Below, piece after piece: positions 10,324 through 20,818 of a DNA stretch of 64,000 nucleotides. Positions within the stretch are counted from its first letter, which is position 1. Each line of letters begins with the position of its first letter. The stretch is taken from contig JARYLU010000002.1 of NCBI GenBank assembly GCA_029907475.1, forward strand, positions 62,001 through 126,000. Reading direction: 5' to 3'. The position numbers were made by a program, and so were the translations under genes. The stretch is from Bacillota bacterium (GTDB lineage: Bacteria; Bacillota; DSM-12270; Thermacetogeniales; Thermacetogeniaceae). The notes under the pieces are model-generated. The model saw nothing but the letters and a program-made list of their open reading frames with translations. It did no database searches and was not told the origin of the DNA.

Positions 10324-10351
10324 TTGACACTGTTTTAAAAGATGTTATACT
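10324..10351 (+). promoter_or_regulatory. Sigma-A promoter of the pyr operon
   Basis: TTGACA (10324-10329) and TATACT (10346-10351) lie 16 bases apart. Transcription from about 10358 would begin just at the first PyrR-responsive leader. Confidence 0.75.
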
Positions 10352-10358
10352 TGTAAAG

Positions 10359-11040
<682 letters not shown>

Positions 11041-11044
11041 AAAA

Positions 11045-11151
11045 AAGAGGTTCACCCTTTTAAAGCTAGTCCCGAGAGGCTAGAAAAGGGGTTCAGGGAA
11101 AGGAATAACCTCTTTGTCTGGCCTCGCAGGGTGATGACAAAGAGGTTTTTT
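11045..11151 (+). promoter_or_regulatory. PyrR attenuator 2 (between pyrR and pyrB)
   Basis: The PyrR stem-loop is GCTAGTCCCGAGAGGCTAG at about 11066-11084. The terminator is AACCTCTTTGTC (11107-11118) with GACAAAGAGGTT (11136-11147) and a T run. The antiterminator forms when AAAGAGGTT (about 11044-11052) pairs with AACCTCTTT (11107-11115), a perfect nine-base match. Three mutually exclusive folds can thus be read directly. Confidence 0.9.
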
Positions 11152-11179
11152 CATGGGGAAAAAGAGGGGGGAATAGGTT

Positions 11180-12121
11180 TTGAAATTCGAGCGGAAAGAT
11201 ATTCTTGGTCTTCAGGATTTAAGCACCGAAGAAATCAAGCTGGTCCTTGATACCGCAGAGCCCATGAAAGAGATTCTGGCGCGGGAAATTAAAAAAGTTC
11301 CTACTTTACGTGGGCGCTCAGTAGTTACGCTTTTTTACGAACCCAGCACCCGGACGCGCACTTCGTTCGAACTGGCGGCCAAGTATCTCAGTGCCGATAC
11401 GGCGAGCATCTCGGTGGCGACGAGTAGTGTCCAAAAGGGGGAGAGTTTAAGAGATACCGCAAAAACCATCGAGGTGATGGGGGCGGATACAATTATCATC
11501 AGGCATTCTGTATCCGGTGCTCCTCATTTTTTGGCGCGTATGGTAAATGCCAGGGTGATTAACGCGGGAGATGGTGCCCACGAGCATCCTACCCAGGCAC
11601 TCCTCGATATGTTTACGATCAGGGAAAAGAAGGGCCGTCTTGCCGGGCTCAAGGTGGCAATTCTGGGCGATATTACCCACAGCAGGGTTGCCCGCTCCAA
11701 TATCTGGGGGCTCACCAAAATGGGAGCCGAGGTCCGGGTGGTAGGTCCTCCTACCTTAATGCCACCTTTTATCCAGGATCTGGGAGTTAAGGCTTTTTAC
11801 AGGTGCGAAGAGGGATTGGAAAATGTCGATGTGATCAATGTTTTGCGGGTTCAATTAGAACGCCAGCAAAAAGGCTTATTCCCCAGTATTCGTGAATACA
11901 CCAGACTCTTTGGCCTTGATGAAACCAAACTTCGTTATGCGAAACCCGACGTCCTCGTGCTTCACCCGGGACCTGTCAACCGCGGCATCGAGATCAGTCC
12001 CGAGATCCAGGACGGTCCTCATTCCGCGATCAACGAACAGGTCACAAATGGGGTTGCGGTACGAATGGCACTCCTTTATCTCCTGATGAGCGGGGGTGAG
12101 GTTCATGAAATTGCTTCTTAA
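11180..12121 (+). CDS. pyrB: Aspartate carbamoyltransferase, catalytic subunit
   Basis: 313 residues. Carbamoyl phosphate is bound by STRTRTSFE (about residues 56-64) and HPTQALLD (near 135). The enzyme joins carbamoyl phosphate and aspartate, the first committed UMP step, as a soluble trimer. No regulatory PyrI subunit gene is present, as is normal in Bacillus-type operons controlled by PyrR. TTG start 11180 follows AGGGGGGAAT. Its end overlaps the start of pyrC by 17 bases. Confidence 0.96.
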   Translation: MKFERKDILGLQDLSTEEIKLVLDTAEPMKEILAREIKKVPTLRGRSVVTLFYEPSTRTRTSFELAAKYLSADTASISVATSSVQKGESLRDTAKTIEVMGADTIIIRHSVSGAPHFLARMVNARVINAGDGAHEHPTQALLDMFTIREKKGRLAGLKVAILGDITHSRVARSNIWGLTKMGAEVRVVGPPTLMPPFIQDLGVKAFYRCEEGLENVDVINVLRVQLERQQKGLFPSIREYTRLFGLDETKLRYAKPDVLVLHPGPVNRGIEISPEIQDGPHSAINEQVTNGVAVRMALLYLLMSGGEVHEIAS

Positions 12122-13385
12122 AGGAGGATTTGTGGTTGACCCGGTAAAAGCAACGGCTTTGCAACTTGATGTGCTGGTGGAAGGAGGAAAAATTACAGCC
12201 CTTGCCCCGCAAATCGAAGCACCTGCTGCAGAAACAATTTCAGTAGACGAGTGTTTTATTTGCCCCGGTTTTGTGGACATGCACTGTCACCTGCGCGAGC
12301 CCGGCGAGGAGTTTAAAGAAACGGTTCTAACAGGGACCCGGGCAGCAGGCCGGGGTGGTTTTACTGCCGTTGTATGCATGGGAAACACAAAGCCGCCGGC
12401 TGATAACCGGGCCGTGATCGAATTTATTAAAAGACAGGCCGGGGTTGCACCTGTACCGGTTTATCCCGTAGGTTGCGCTACAAAAGGGCGAAAAGGGGAG
12501 GAACTAGCGGAAATCGGCGATCTTGTAGAAGCCGGCGTAGTTGCCCTCTCCGATGACGGAAATTCGATCATGAACAGCGAAGTTCTGAGACGGGTCCTTG
12601 AATACAGCCGCATGTTTGATCTTTTGGTAATCAGTCACTGCGAGGATCAAAATCTAAGTCTAAACGGCGTGATGCACGAGGGTTTTATGTCTACATTACT
12701 GGGTTTCCGGGGAATTCCGCGTGCGGCGGAGGAGATCCACGTCGCCCGCGACCTGCTTTTGGCGGAAATGACGGGAGCGCGCCTCCACATTGCGCACGTA
12801 AGCAGTGCGGGTTCGGTCCAACTTATCAGGGAGGCCAAAAGACGCGGCATCCGTGTGACGGCCGAGGTTACTCCCCACCACCTTTGCCTGACCGATGAAG
12901 CGGTCCAAACTTTTGATACCAATACCAAGGTAAACCCACCCTTGCGTACAAGACACGACATTGAAGCTTTATGCGAGGGCCTCCGGGACGGGACGATTGA
13001 TGTTATCGCCACCGACCACGCGCCCCACTCGGTTGAGGAAAAGGATGTTGAATATAATTACGCGCCTTTTGGCATTTCCGGTCTTGAGACGGCGGTTCCC
13101 CTCATGTGGGAGCACCTGGTGGCAAGAGGGGTTTTAGAACCGGTCCAGCTCGTACAAAAAATGGCCTTCAACCCTGCGCAAATTTTGGGATTACCGGAAC
13201 GGGTAATCGAGGTGGGAAGGGAGGCCAACCTCACGGTCATTGATCCCCGCCTGAAACTCCCGGTTCGAGTAAAAGACTTCGTTTCCCTGGGTAAAAATTC
13301 TCCTTTCAACGGTTGGGAACTGCGGGGCTGGTCCGTGCTTACGGTGGTCGGTGGAAAAATTGTGATGCGCCAGGGAATGGAGTAG
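12105..13385 (+). CDS. pyrC: Dihydroorotase
   Basis: About 426 residues of the class I amidohydrolase type. Metal ligands include HCHLREPG near residue 59, a conserved histidine in VISHCEDQ and in HIAHVSS, and the catalytic aspartate in ATDHAPHS near residue 304. It closes carbamoyl-aspartate to dihydroorotate. ATG 12105 is preceded by GGGGGTGAG, which also contains the in-frame GTG 12096; the ATG is better spaced. Translation is probably coupled with pyrB. Confidence 0.95.
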   Translation: MKLLLKGGFVVDPVKATALQLDVLVEGGKITALAPQIEAPAAETISVDECFICPGFVDMHCHLREPGEEFKETVLTGTRAAGRGGFTAVVCMGNTKPPADNRAVIEFIKRQAGVAPVPVYPVGCATKGRKGEELAEIGDLVEAGVVALSDDGNSIMNSEVLRRVLEYSRMFDLLVISHCEDQNLSLNGVMHEGFMSTLLGFRGIPRAAEEIHVARDLLLAEMTGARLHIAHVSSAGSVQLIREAKRRGIRVTAEVTPHHLCLTDEAVQTFDTNTKVNPPLRTRHDIEALCEGLRDGTIDVIATDHAPHSVEEKDVEYNYAPFGISGLETAVPLMWEHLVARGVLEPVQLVQKMAFNPAQILGLPERVIEVGREANLTVIDPRLKLPVRVKDFVSLGKNSPFNGWELRGWSVLTVVGGKIVMRQGME

Positions 13386-13406
13386 GAGAGGAAGGAGTTA
13401 CTGAAC

Positions 13407-14468
13407 GTGAACGCTTATCTTGCTTTGGAAGACGGTACGGTTTTTCGGGGAAAAGCCTTTGGATGCGAAGGAAAGCAGTTTGGAGAAGTTGTTTTTAACA
13501 CGGGGATGACCGGATACCAGAAGATTTTAACGGACCCGTCTTATTGCGGCCAGATTGTGGTGCTTACTTACCCTTTAATAGGAAATTACGGGGTTAACCG
13601 GGATGATTTCGAATCGGAAAGGCCCTGGGTGCGGGGTTTCGTCATCAAGGAGCTGTGTGCTTATCCGAACAACTGGCGCTACTGGATCAAACTGGAGGAA
13701 TTCTGCCGAAAGCACGGGATCATCGGTCTCGCCGGGATAGATACGCGGGCCTTAACCAGGCGCTTGCGCAATTATGGAACGATGCGCGGGATTATAGCGG
13801 CCGGGGAACAGGATCCCGCCCAATTGGTAGAAGAAGCAAGGATGGCTCCTCCCCTCTCGGGGCAAGACCTCGTTCGAACTGTTTCCACCTCCGAAGTACG
13901 GGTTTGGGGCGAGGGACCGGTGAAGGTCGTTGTCGTGGATTTTGGGATTAAATACAATATCCTGCGTTCACTGGTGCAGCGTAACTGTACTGTTTATTTG
14001 GTCCCGGCCTGGACGTCGGCCGAGGAGATTCTAAGCTACCGGCCCCGTGGAGTCGTTCTTTCTAACGGGCCGGGAGACCCCAAGGATGTTTGGTACGCCG
14101 TTGAGGCTGCACGTAAGTTGATTGGGAGGGTTCCCTTGATGGGGATTTGCCTGGGACACCAGATCCTGGGCCTGGCCCTTGGGGGAGATACGTATAAGTT
14201 GAAGTTCGGCCACCGGGGTTCCAACCATCCGGTGAAAGATTTAGAAACGGGCCGGGTTTACATTACTTCTCAGAATCACGGTTTCGCTGTGGATGACCGG
14301 AGCCTTCCCCGCGAAGTAGTTGCGAGTTTCCGTAATTTAAATGATGGTACGGTAGAAGGCTTGAAACACCGGAAGCTTCCTGTATTCTCGTTCCAGTATC
14401 ACCCCGAGGGAGCTCCGGGACCCCTGGATTCTACCTATCTTTTTGACCGGTTCATGTCGTTTCTTTAA
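13407..14468 (+). CDS. carA: Carbamoyl-phosphate synthase, small (glutaminase) subunit
   Basis: 353 residues. The C-terminal class I glutamine amidotransferase domain carries the nucleophile Cys248 in MGICLGHQ and the His/Glu pair in YHPEGAPGP near residue 332. It releases ammonia from glutamine and passes it to CarB. GTG start 13407 follows GGAAGGAGT. The neighbouring carB supplies the synthetase subunit; with PyrR control of this operon, this pair is likely the pyrimidine-specific one. Confidence 0.96.
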   Translation: MNAYLALEDGTVFRGKAFGCEGKQFGEVVFNTGMTGYQKILTDPSYCGQIVVLTYPLIGNYGVNRDDFESERPWVRGFVIKELCAYPNNWRYWIKLEEFCRKHGIIGLAGIDTRALTRRLRNYGTMRGIIAAGEQDPAQLVEEARMAPPLSGQDLVRTVSTSEVRVWGEGPVKVVVVDFGIKYNILRSLVQRNCTVYLVPAWTSAEEILSYRPRGVVLSNGPGDPKDVWYAVEAARKLIGRVPLMGICLGHQILGLALGGDTYKLKFGHRGSNHPVKDLETGRVYITSQNHGFAVDDRSLPREVVASFRNLNDGTVEGLKHRKLPVFSFQYHPEGAPGPLDSTYLFDRFMSFL

Positions 14469-14512
14469 GTAATTTATTGACTTTTCGTTAGTCAGAAGAG
14501 GAGGAACCAATC

Positions 14513-17500
14513 ATGCCCCGCAATCCAGAACTGAAAAGAGTAATGGTTGTCGGCTCTGGCCCCATTGTAATCGGCCAAGCCGCGGAGTTCGACTATGCAG
14601 GGACCCAGGCCTGCCGCGCCCTTAAGGAAGAAGGGATCGAAGTTGTTTTGGTTAACAGTAACCCCGCAACAATTATGACAGATTTGGAAATGGCCGATAG
14701 GATATATATTGAGCCTTTAACACAGGACTTTTTGGCAAGAATTATTCAAAAGGAGCGGCCGCAGGGTCTTCTTCCCACCCTGGGAGGGCAGGTAGGGTTG
14801 AATTTAGCAGTCCAGTTGGCCGAGGCCGGGGTCCTGAATCAATATCATGTGCTGCTCCTGGGAACGCCCTTGGAAGCGATCAAAAAAGCTGAGGACCGCG
14901 AGCTTTTTAAAGAGATGCTGCAGGAAATCGGTGAACCGGTGCCGGAGAGCAAAGTGGTGAGCAAGGTTGAAGAAGCCGTTGCTTTTAGTCGCCAGATCGG
15001 CTTTCCGGTAGTCGTCCGACCCGCTTATACGCTGGGTGGAACGGGAGGAGGGCTGGCCCGTGACGAGGCCGAACTCCGGGAAATTGTAGGCCGGGGTCTG
15101 GCCTTAAGCATGATCCGGCAGGTGTTGATTGAGCGCAGCGTGGCGGGCTGGAAAGAAATTGAGTACGAGGTAATGAGGGATAGTGCGGACAACTGCATTA
15201 CCGTATGTAATATGGAAAATATCGATCCGATGGGAATTCACACCGGGGACAGTATTGTTGTTGCACCTTCCCAGACGTTGAGTGACTATGAATACCAGAT
15301 GCTCCGTTCCGCATCGCTGAAAATTATCAGGGCTTTGGGAGTCGAGGGTGGATGCAACATCCAGTTTGCCCTGGACCCCGAAAGTTTCCGCTACTACGTA
15401 ATCGAAGTGAATCCGCGGGTCAGCCGGTCGAGCGCCCTGGCCTCCAAGGCTACAGGTTACCCTATTGCGCGGGTTGCAGCAAAGATCGCTTTAGGGCTTC
15501 GTCTGGATGAAATAGAAAACTTTATAACCAGGAAAACAACGGCATGTTTTGAGCCGGCGCTTGATTACTGTGTTGTGAAATTCCCCCGCTGGCCTTTCGA
15601 TAAGTTCGGGGGGGCGGATCGCTCGCTGGGAACTCAGATGAAAGCTACAGGAGAAGTAATGGCCATAGACCGGACCTTTGAAGGAGCACTGTTAAAGGCC
15701 ATTCGCTCTTTGGAGCTTCCATCACCTGGATTAACTTACCCGGGCCTGCGGGAACTCGAAGCCCCGGTCCTGCGAAAAAAGCTCTCTACTCCTTCGGATG
15801 AACGCCTTTTTCTGGTCTTGGAAGCATTCAGAAGAGGTTTTCGAATTGAAGAGTTAAGCGCCCTCACCGGAATTGACAAATTCTTTTTAGCTAAAATCCA
15901 GGAAATTGCTGCACTTGAGCATGATCTCGAGAAAATGAAGAGTTCCCGGCAACTTGATCCCGAAGTGATATCCCACGCGAAGCGCAAGGGTTTCAGTGAT
16001 TTTGTAATCGGCGAGATGACGGGAGTTGACCCCTCGGGAATAAAAGAGTTCCGGCAGCAGCACGGAATCAATCCCGTCTACAAAATGGTCGATACATGTG
16101 CGGGAGAGTTTGAGGCCGCGACTCCCTACTTTTATTCTACATATGATCTGGAAAATGAGGCCGACTTCACGCCCGGGCGCAAGGTTCTCGTAATCGGGGC
16201 AGGGCCCATCCGTATCGGGCAGGGAATCGAGTTCGACTACTGCTCGGTGCACTCGGTTTTGGCCCTTAAAGAAGAGGGGATAGAGGCGTTAATTGTTAAT
16301 AACAACCCGGAAACCGTGAGTACAGATTCCGATACCGCAGACCGGCTCTACTTTGAACCGCTCACCCTGGAGGATGTCCTGCACGTAGTGGAGCAGGAAC
16401 GCCCCGAAGGGGTAATCGTTCAGTTCGGGGGGCAGACCGCCATTAATCTCGCGGGACCCCTCGCAGAGGCTGGAGTTCCTGTTTTAGGAACTGCAGTAGA
16501 TAAGATTGACGAGGCCGAGGATAGAGAAAGATTTGAGCAGTTGCTGGCCCGGCTCGGGATTCCAAAGCCACCGGGTCGGGGAGCTCCTTCACTCGAAGCC
16601 GCCCTCACCATCGCGCGCGAGATCGGTTTTCCCGTTTTGGTCCGGCCTTCCTATGTCTTAGGCGGGAGGGCGATGGAAATTGTCTATCATGAAGAGGATC
16701 TGCGGACTTTTGTGGCTTCTGCCGCGGCCGTTTCTCCGCATCATCCGATTCTTGTGGATAAATACTTTCAAGGCAAGGAAATCGAGGTTGATGCGATTTG
16801 TGATGGTGAAGATGTTTTAATCCCCGGCATTATGGAGCATATTGAGAGGGCAGGGGTCCATTCGGGTGACAGCATTGCGGTTTACCCGGCGCGTCTCCCT
16901 GAAAATGTCGAGGCACGGATTGTAGAAGATACGGTGAAACTGGCGCGCGCCCTTGAAATAAAAGGTCTTCTGAACATCCAATTTGTTTATTATCAGGGTG
17001 AAGTTTACGTGCTTGAGGTCAATCCCCGGGCGAGCCGTACGGTTCCTTATTTAAGCAAGATCACCGGAATCCCGGTGGTCCGGCTAGGTACAAAGATCAT
17101 GCTCGGGAAGAGCCTCCGGGAGTTAGGATACGAAGGAGGGCTCGTCCGGCCGCGCTCCCTGGTTGCAGTGAAAGTTCCCGTTTTCTCCTTTGGGAAGCTG
17201 CACCTGGTTGATACGTACCTGGGACCCGAAATGAAATCCACCGGAGAAGTGATGGGAGTAGACTCATCTGTACCCTGCGCTCTGTATAAAGGTCTGCTGG
17301 CCGCGGGTTGTTCCATCCCCCGTGCCGGGACGGCACTTGTTACCATCGCCGACCGGGATAAAGAAGAAGCACTCTCGATTGTAGAAGGACTGGCGTCTCT
17401 TGGACTCAAGTTTTATGCTACCCGGGGAACGGCGCGTTTTTTAAAAAAACATGGGATCCAGGTTGAAGAGGTCCGTAAAATTGAAGAAGGGTCTCCGCAT

Positions 17501-17755
17501 GTCGGTGATTTGATCAGAGAAGGGAAGGTCAATTTTGTCATCAATACCTTCAGCGGAGGAAGGGGACCGGTCCGGGATGGATTCCAGATCAGGCGTGCTG
17601 CCGTAGAACACGGGATTCCCTGTCTTACTTCCTTAGATACCGCCAGGGCTCTCCTGGAGGTGATCCACTTTTTGCAGAGCGGTAAAGAAAGCGCCATCAT
17701 CTCCCTGGATGAGTATACAAGTGATAGCTTTATGAAAGTACCCGAGAAAGGATGA
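14513..17755 (+). CDS. carB: Carbamoyl-phosphate synthase, large subunit
   Basis: 1080 residues with the usual duplicated ATP-grasp architecture. The first half opens with [19 protein letters not shown] near residue 12, and the second repeats the pattern as [17 protein letters not shown] near 560. The last 140 residues form the MGS-like allosteric domain. It makes carbamoyl phosphate from bicarbonate, two ATP and ammonia delivered from CarA. ATG 14513 follows GAGGAGGAA at 14499-14507. Length is complete and I see no lesion. Confidence 0.97.
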   Translation: MPRNPELKRVMVVGSGPIVIGQAAEFDYAGTQACRALKEEGIEVVLVNSNPATIMTDLEMADRIYIEPLTQDFLARIIQKERPQGLLPTLGGQVGLNLAVQLAEAGVLNQYHVLLLGTPLEAIKKAEDRELFKEMLQEIGEPVPESKVVSKVEEAVAFSRQIGFPVVVRPAYTLGGTGGGLARDEAELREIVGRGLALSMIRQVLIERSVAGWKEIEYEVMRDSADNCITVCNMENIDPMGIHTGDSIVVAPSQTLSDYEYQMLRSASLKIIRALGVEGGCNIQFALDPESFRYYVIEVNPRVSRSSALASKATGYPIARVAAKIALGLRLDEIENFITRKTTACFEPALDYCVVKFPRWPFDKFGGADRSLGTQMKATGEVMAIDRTFEGALLKAIRSLELPSPGLTYPGLRELEAPVLRKKLSTPSDERLFLVLEAFRRGFRIEELSALTGIDKFFLAKIQEIAALEHDLEKMKSSRQLDPEVISHAKRKGFSDFVIGEMTGVDPSGIKEFRQQHGINPVYKMVDTCAGEFEAATPYFYSTYDLENEADFTPGRKVLVIGAGPIRIGQGIEFDYCSVHSVLALKEEGIEALIVNNNPETVSTDSDTADRLYFEPLTLEDVLHVVEQERPEGVIVQFGGQTAINLAGPLAEAGVPVLGTAVDKIDEAEDRERFEQLLARLGIPKPPGRGAPSLEAALTIAREIGFPVLVRPSYVLGGRAMEIVYHEEDLRTFVASAAAVSPHHPILVDKYFQGKEIEVDAICDGEDVLIPGIMEHIERAGVHSGDSIAVYPARLPENVEARIVEDTVKLARALEIKGLLNIQFVYYQGEVYVLEVNPRASRTVPYLSKITGIPVVRLGTKIMLGKSLRELGYEGGLVRPRSLVAVKVPVFSFGKLHLVDTYLGPEMKSTGEVMGVDSSVPCALYKGLLAAGCSIPRAGTALVTIADRDKEEALSIVEGLASLGLKFYATRGTARFLKKHGIQVEEVRKIEEGSPHVGDLIREGKVNFVINTFSGGRGPVRDGFQIRRAAVEHGIPCLTSLDTARALLEVIHFLQSGKESAIISLDEYTSDSFMKVPEKG

Positions 17756-17765
17756 GGAAAAGATC

Positions 17766-18563
17766 ATGGAGCAACCGCCAAAAGACTGGGATTGTCCGGT
17801 TCTCGAACAGGTTAACGTCTCAGCGGACTACTATCTTTTATCAGTGGCCGCACCTCAGGTTGCCCTGTCCGCGCTGCCCGGGCAGTTTGTTTTATTCCGC
17901 TGCGGGACGCGGTATGACCCATTCTTGAGGCGCCCCTTAAGCATCCATCAAGTAAAAAGGGAGCGGGGGGAGGTCAGCTTTCTTTATCAAGTAAGAGGGG
18001 TTGGAACGAGGTGGCTTGCCGGACGAAATAAAGGGGATGCGGTTTCTATGCTGGGGCCTTTCGGCCGCGGGTTCACTTTTTCAGGGAGAGGTAAAAGAGG
18101 GATACTGGTAGGGGCAGGAGTCGGTGTTGCCCCCCTCCTTTTTCTGGCAGGCGAGCTGTCAGCACTGGACTGGAAGCTTGTGATCCTGATCGGGGCGCGG
18201 ACTCGGGAGGGAATCCTCCGCGCCGAAGTTTTTAAGCACTACGGGAATGTGAAGATCATCGCCGAAGATGGGAGCACGGCAAGACAAGGAACGATCCTGG
18301 ACCTTTTCCGCGAGGAAGTAGAGGAAGCGCATTGGGAAATGATTTACGCTTGCGGACCCGTTGCAGTGCTCAAAGGGATTCAAAAAATTAGCAAGGAAAC
18401 GGGGATTCCGGCACAGATCGCCCTTGAGGAGCGGATGGCCTGCGGGGTAGGCGCCTGCCTGGGGTGCGTTTGCGAGGGGGCAACCGGAGAAACTGTGCGG
18501 TACCTGCGGGTTTGCCGGGAAGGGCCCGTTTTCGATTCTCACGAGGTGATCCTGCGTGATTGA
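17766..18563 (+). CDS. pyrK: Dihydroorotate dehydrogenase electron-transfer subunit
   Basis: 265 residues. The N-terminal FAD domain contains RRPLSIH (about residues 58-64), the middle NAD domain has GAGVGVAPL, and the C-terminus has a [2Fe-2S] cysteine cluster in ACGVGACLGCVC near 225-236 with a fourth Cys near 249. It passes electrons from dihydroorotate oxidised by PyrD to NAD+. The stop overlaps the pyrD start by eight bases, so the two subunits of the class 1B enzyme are translationally coupled. Confidence 0.94.
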   Translation: MEQPPKDWDCPVLEQVNVSADYYLLSVAAPQVALSALPGQFVLFRCGTRYDPFLRRPLSIHQVKRERGEVSFLYQVRGVGTRWLAGRNKGDAVSMLGPFGRGFTFSGRGKRGILVGAGVGVAPLLFLAGELSALDWKLVILIGARTREGILRAEVFKHYGNVKIIAEDGSTARQGTILDLFREEVEEAHWEMIYACGPVAVLKGIQKISKETGIPAQIALEERMACGVGACLGCVCEGATGETVRYLRVCREGPVFDSHEVILRD

Positions 18564-19473
18564 CCTTTCTATTGAAATCGCCGGAATCAAGTTGAAAAAT
18601 CCCGTAATGGTAGCCTCCGGCACTTTTGGTTTTGGAAGGGAATATACCCCCTTTTTCGATTTAGACAAATTAGGCGCCCTTGTCACCAAGGGGCTCACTC
18701 TAAAGCCCTGTCCCGGCAACCCCCCTCCCCGGGTCTGGGAAACCCCGGCAGGAATGCTTAATGCAGTCGGCCTGCAAAACCCCGGTGTAGACGTCTTTCT
18801 CAGGGAAATCTTACCGTTTATGAAAACTTTTGGAGTACCGATTATTGCTAACATTGCCGGCTTTAATGTTAAGGAATTCGCAACCCTCGCCTCTCGCCTT
18901 TCGGTGCCGGGGATTGCAGGAATTGAAGTGAATATTTCCTGCCCTAATGTGAAAACAGGAGGGATGGCCCTGGGAACCCTGCCGGAACTGGCTGCGGAGG
19001 TTGTAGGGGCGGTTGTCGAAGCGACTTCTCTCCCGGTGATCGTTAAGTTGACCCCTAATGTCACGGATATCGTGGGGCTTGCCAGTGCCGTAGCGAAAGC
19101 CGGGGCGCATGCTCTTTCACTGATCAACACCCTCCAGGGGATGGTCATAGATATAAATACGAGGCGGCCCGCCCTGGGCAACATTACAGGTGGCTTATCA
19201 GGGCCCGCAATCCGGCCTGTTGCGGTGCGGGCAGTTTGGCAGGTCGCGCAGGGGGTAGATCTCCCCATTATTGGGATGGGGGGGATCTGTACGGCCAACG
19301 ACGCCCTCGAGTTTATTCTGGCAGGGGCTTCGGCTGTTGCGGTGGGTTCAGCAAATTTCCGGGATCCCCTGACCGCAGTTAAAATCGTTAGGGGACTGGA
19401 GCAATACTGTATCCAAAACGGAATTGAAGACTGGCAGGAACTCATCGGTGCCGCCTGGAAGGGTAACGCCTGA
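18556..19473 (+). CDS. pyrD: Dihydroorotate dehydrogenase, catalytic subunit (class 1B)
   Basis: 305 residues, an FMN-binding TIM barrel. The catalytic base is the cysteine in NISCPNVKTGG near residue 130, which marks class 1 enzymes. FMN phosphate is held by GMGGICTANDA near 237 and AVGSANF near 258. With PyrK it oxidises dihydroorotate using NAD+, which suits an anaerobe. GTG start 18556 lies inside the end of pyrK. Confidence 0.96.
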   Translation: MIDLSIEIAGIKLKNPVMVASGTFGFGREYTPFFDLDKLGALVTKGLTLKPCPGNPPPRVWETPAGMLNAVGLQNPGVDVFLREILPFMKTFGVPIIANIAGFNVKEFATLASRLSVPGIAGIEVNISCPNVKTGGMALGTLPELAAEVVGAVVEATSLPVIVKLTPNVTDIVGLASAVAKAGAHALSLINTLQGMVIDINTRRPALGNITGGLSGPAIRPVAVRAVWQVAQGVDLPIIGMGGICTANDALEFILAGASAVAVGSANFRDPLTAVKIVRGLEQYCIQNGIEDWQELIGAAWKGNA

Positions 19474-19497
19474 AAAACTTTTTTGGAGGATATCTAA

Positions 19498-20235
19498 ATG
19501 GAAGCTCGAGAGAGGTTGATTGTCGCACTTGACGTAGAAACGATAGAGCGGGCCCAAAGTCTCGTAGAAGAATTACGGGGCCATGTGGGAACGTTTAAAA
19601 TCGGGCTGGAACTTTTTTGCCATTATGGCCCCCCGGTAGTATCGATAATTAGGGACCGGGGGGCGCGTGTTTTTCTCGACCTGAAATTTCACGATATTCC
19701 CCGGACAGCGGCCCAGGCCGCCCGTGCCGCAGTGAGAATGGGCGCCTCCCTGCTCACCGTCCACGTTGCCGGGGGGAGGGAAATGCTCCGTTCTGTGGCG
19801 GAGGCCGTCCAGGAGGATGCGGGATCGGGGGAGATTCCAAAAGTTCTCGGGGTTACCGTCCTTACAAGTCTCGGAGCTGAACAACTAAAAGACGACCTGG
19901 GCATTGCCCGTTCACCCCGGGACCAGGTACTTTTCTGGGTTGAAGTAGCGCAGAGTTGCGGTCTCTCTGGAGTTGTTGCTTCTGCACACGAAGTCGCGGC
20001 GATCCGGGCTCAATGTGATCCGAACTTTTTGATTGTTACTCCGGGTATCCGCCCGGCAGGGTCAGAAACCGATGATCAGAAACGGGTCGGCACACCGGGG
20101 GAGGCGTTGCGTTCAGGGGCGGACTATTTAGTGGTAGGCCGTCCGATTTTACAGGCTCAAGACCCGCGCCAGGCCGCTGCGGCCTTAATTCAGGAAATGA
20201 AGGAGGTGTTGGAATGCCGGAACAAAAATTGTTAG
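19498..20235 (+). CDS. pyrF: Orotidine 5'-phosphate decarboxylase
   Basis: 245 residues, a TIM barrel. The catalytic DLKFHDIP motif (about residues 61-68) and the phosphate-binding TPGIRP near 181 identify it; the length fits the Bacillus-type short family. It decarboxylates OMP to UMP, the last step. ATG 19498 follows TTGGAGGAT. Its last 22 bases overlap pyrE. Confidence 0.96.
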   Translation: MEARERLIVALDVETIERAQSLVEELRGHVGTFKIGLELFCHYGPPVVSIIRDRGARVFLDLKFHDIPRTAAQAARAAVRMGASLLTVHVAGGREMLRSVAEAVQEDAGSGEIPKVLGVTVLTSLGAEQLKDDLGIARSPRDQVLFWVEVAQSCGLSGVVASAHEVAAIRAQCDPNFLIVTPGIRPAGSETDDQKRVGTPGEALRSGADYLVVGRPILQAQDPRQAAAALIQEMKEVLECRNKNC

Positions 20236-20795
20236 AAATTTTTCGTCAGTGTGGGGCTCTCCTGGAGGGGCACTTTCTCCTGACTTCGGGGCTTCATAGC
20301 AACCGCTACATCCAGTGCGCCCTGGTTCTCCAGTATCCCGAACTGGCGACAAACCTCGGGGCAAAACTGGCAGATCGTTTCCGGGATTTATCTATTGACC
20401 TTGTTGTGGGGCCGGCTCTGGGAGGGGTCCTGGTGGCTCATGAAGTGGCGCGAGCCTTAAACACAAGGGCGCTCTTTACCGAACGGGAAGGGGGAGTCAT
20501 GACACTGCGCCGGGGTTTTTCAGTCGCGCCGGGTGAAAATGTTCTTGTAGTTGAGGATGTTGTCACCACTGGGGGCTCGACCCGCGAGGTGGTTGCAGTG
20601 ATGCAGGCAGCAGGAGCGAAGGTGGTAGGTATCGGTGCCCTGGTAGATCGCCATACCGGGAGCCTGGACTTCGATTTACCCTTCCACGCCTTGCTAACTT
20701 TAGAGACAGCGACTTATCCTCCTGAGTCATGTCCTTTTTGCCAGGAAGGAAAGCCGCTGGTAAAACCGGGGAGCAGGCAGCCGGCAAAGTCATAA
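20214..20795 (+). CDS. pyrE: Orotate phosphoribosyltransferase
   Basis: 193 residues. The PRPP-binding loop VLVVEDVVTTGGST (about residues 111-124) is intact. A C-terminal CPFCQEG pair of cysteines resembles the longer group of archaeal and clostridial enzymes. It converts orotate and PRPP to OMP. ATG 20214 has GGAGGTG about nine bases upstream. It is the last gene of the pyr operon and ends 23 bases from the end of the convergent rqcH. Confidence 0.95.
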   Translation: MPEQKLLEIFRQCGALLEGHFLLTSGLHSNRYIQCALVLQYPELATNLGAKLADRFRDLSIDLVVGPALGGVLVAHEVARALNTRALFTEREGGVMTLRRGFSVAPGENVLVVEDVVTTGGSTREVVAVMQAAGAKVVGIGALVDRHTGSLDFDLPFHALLTLETATYPPESCPFCQEGKPLVKPGSRQPAKS

Positions 20796-20818
20796 GGTGG
20801 TTCCCTGCACTTGCCGGG

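Noticed and set aside
18159-19445. A 428-codon open frame on the minus strand across pyrK and pyrD
   Set aside because: It lies opposite two complete, well-conserved genes, has low-complexity Ala/Pro/Thr/Ser-rich composition and no ribosome binding site; it is an artefact of codon bias in pyrD.
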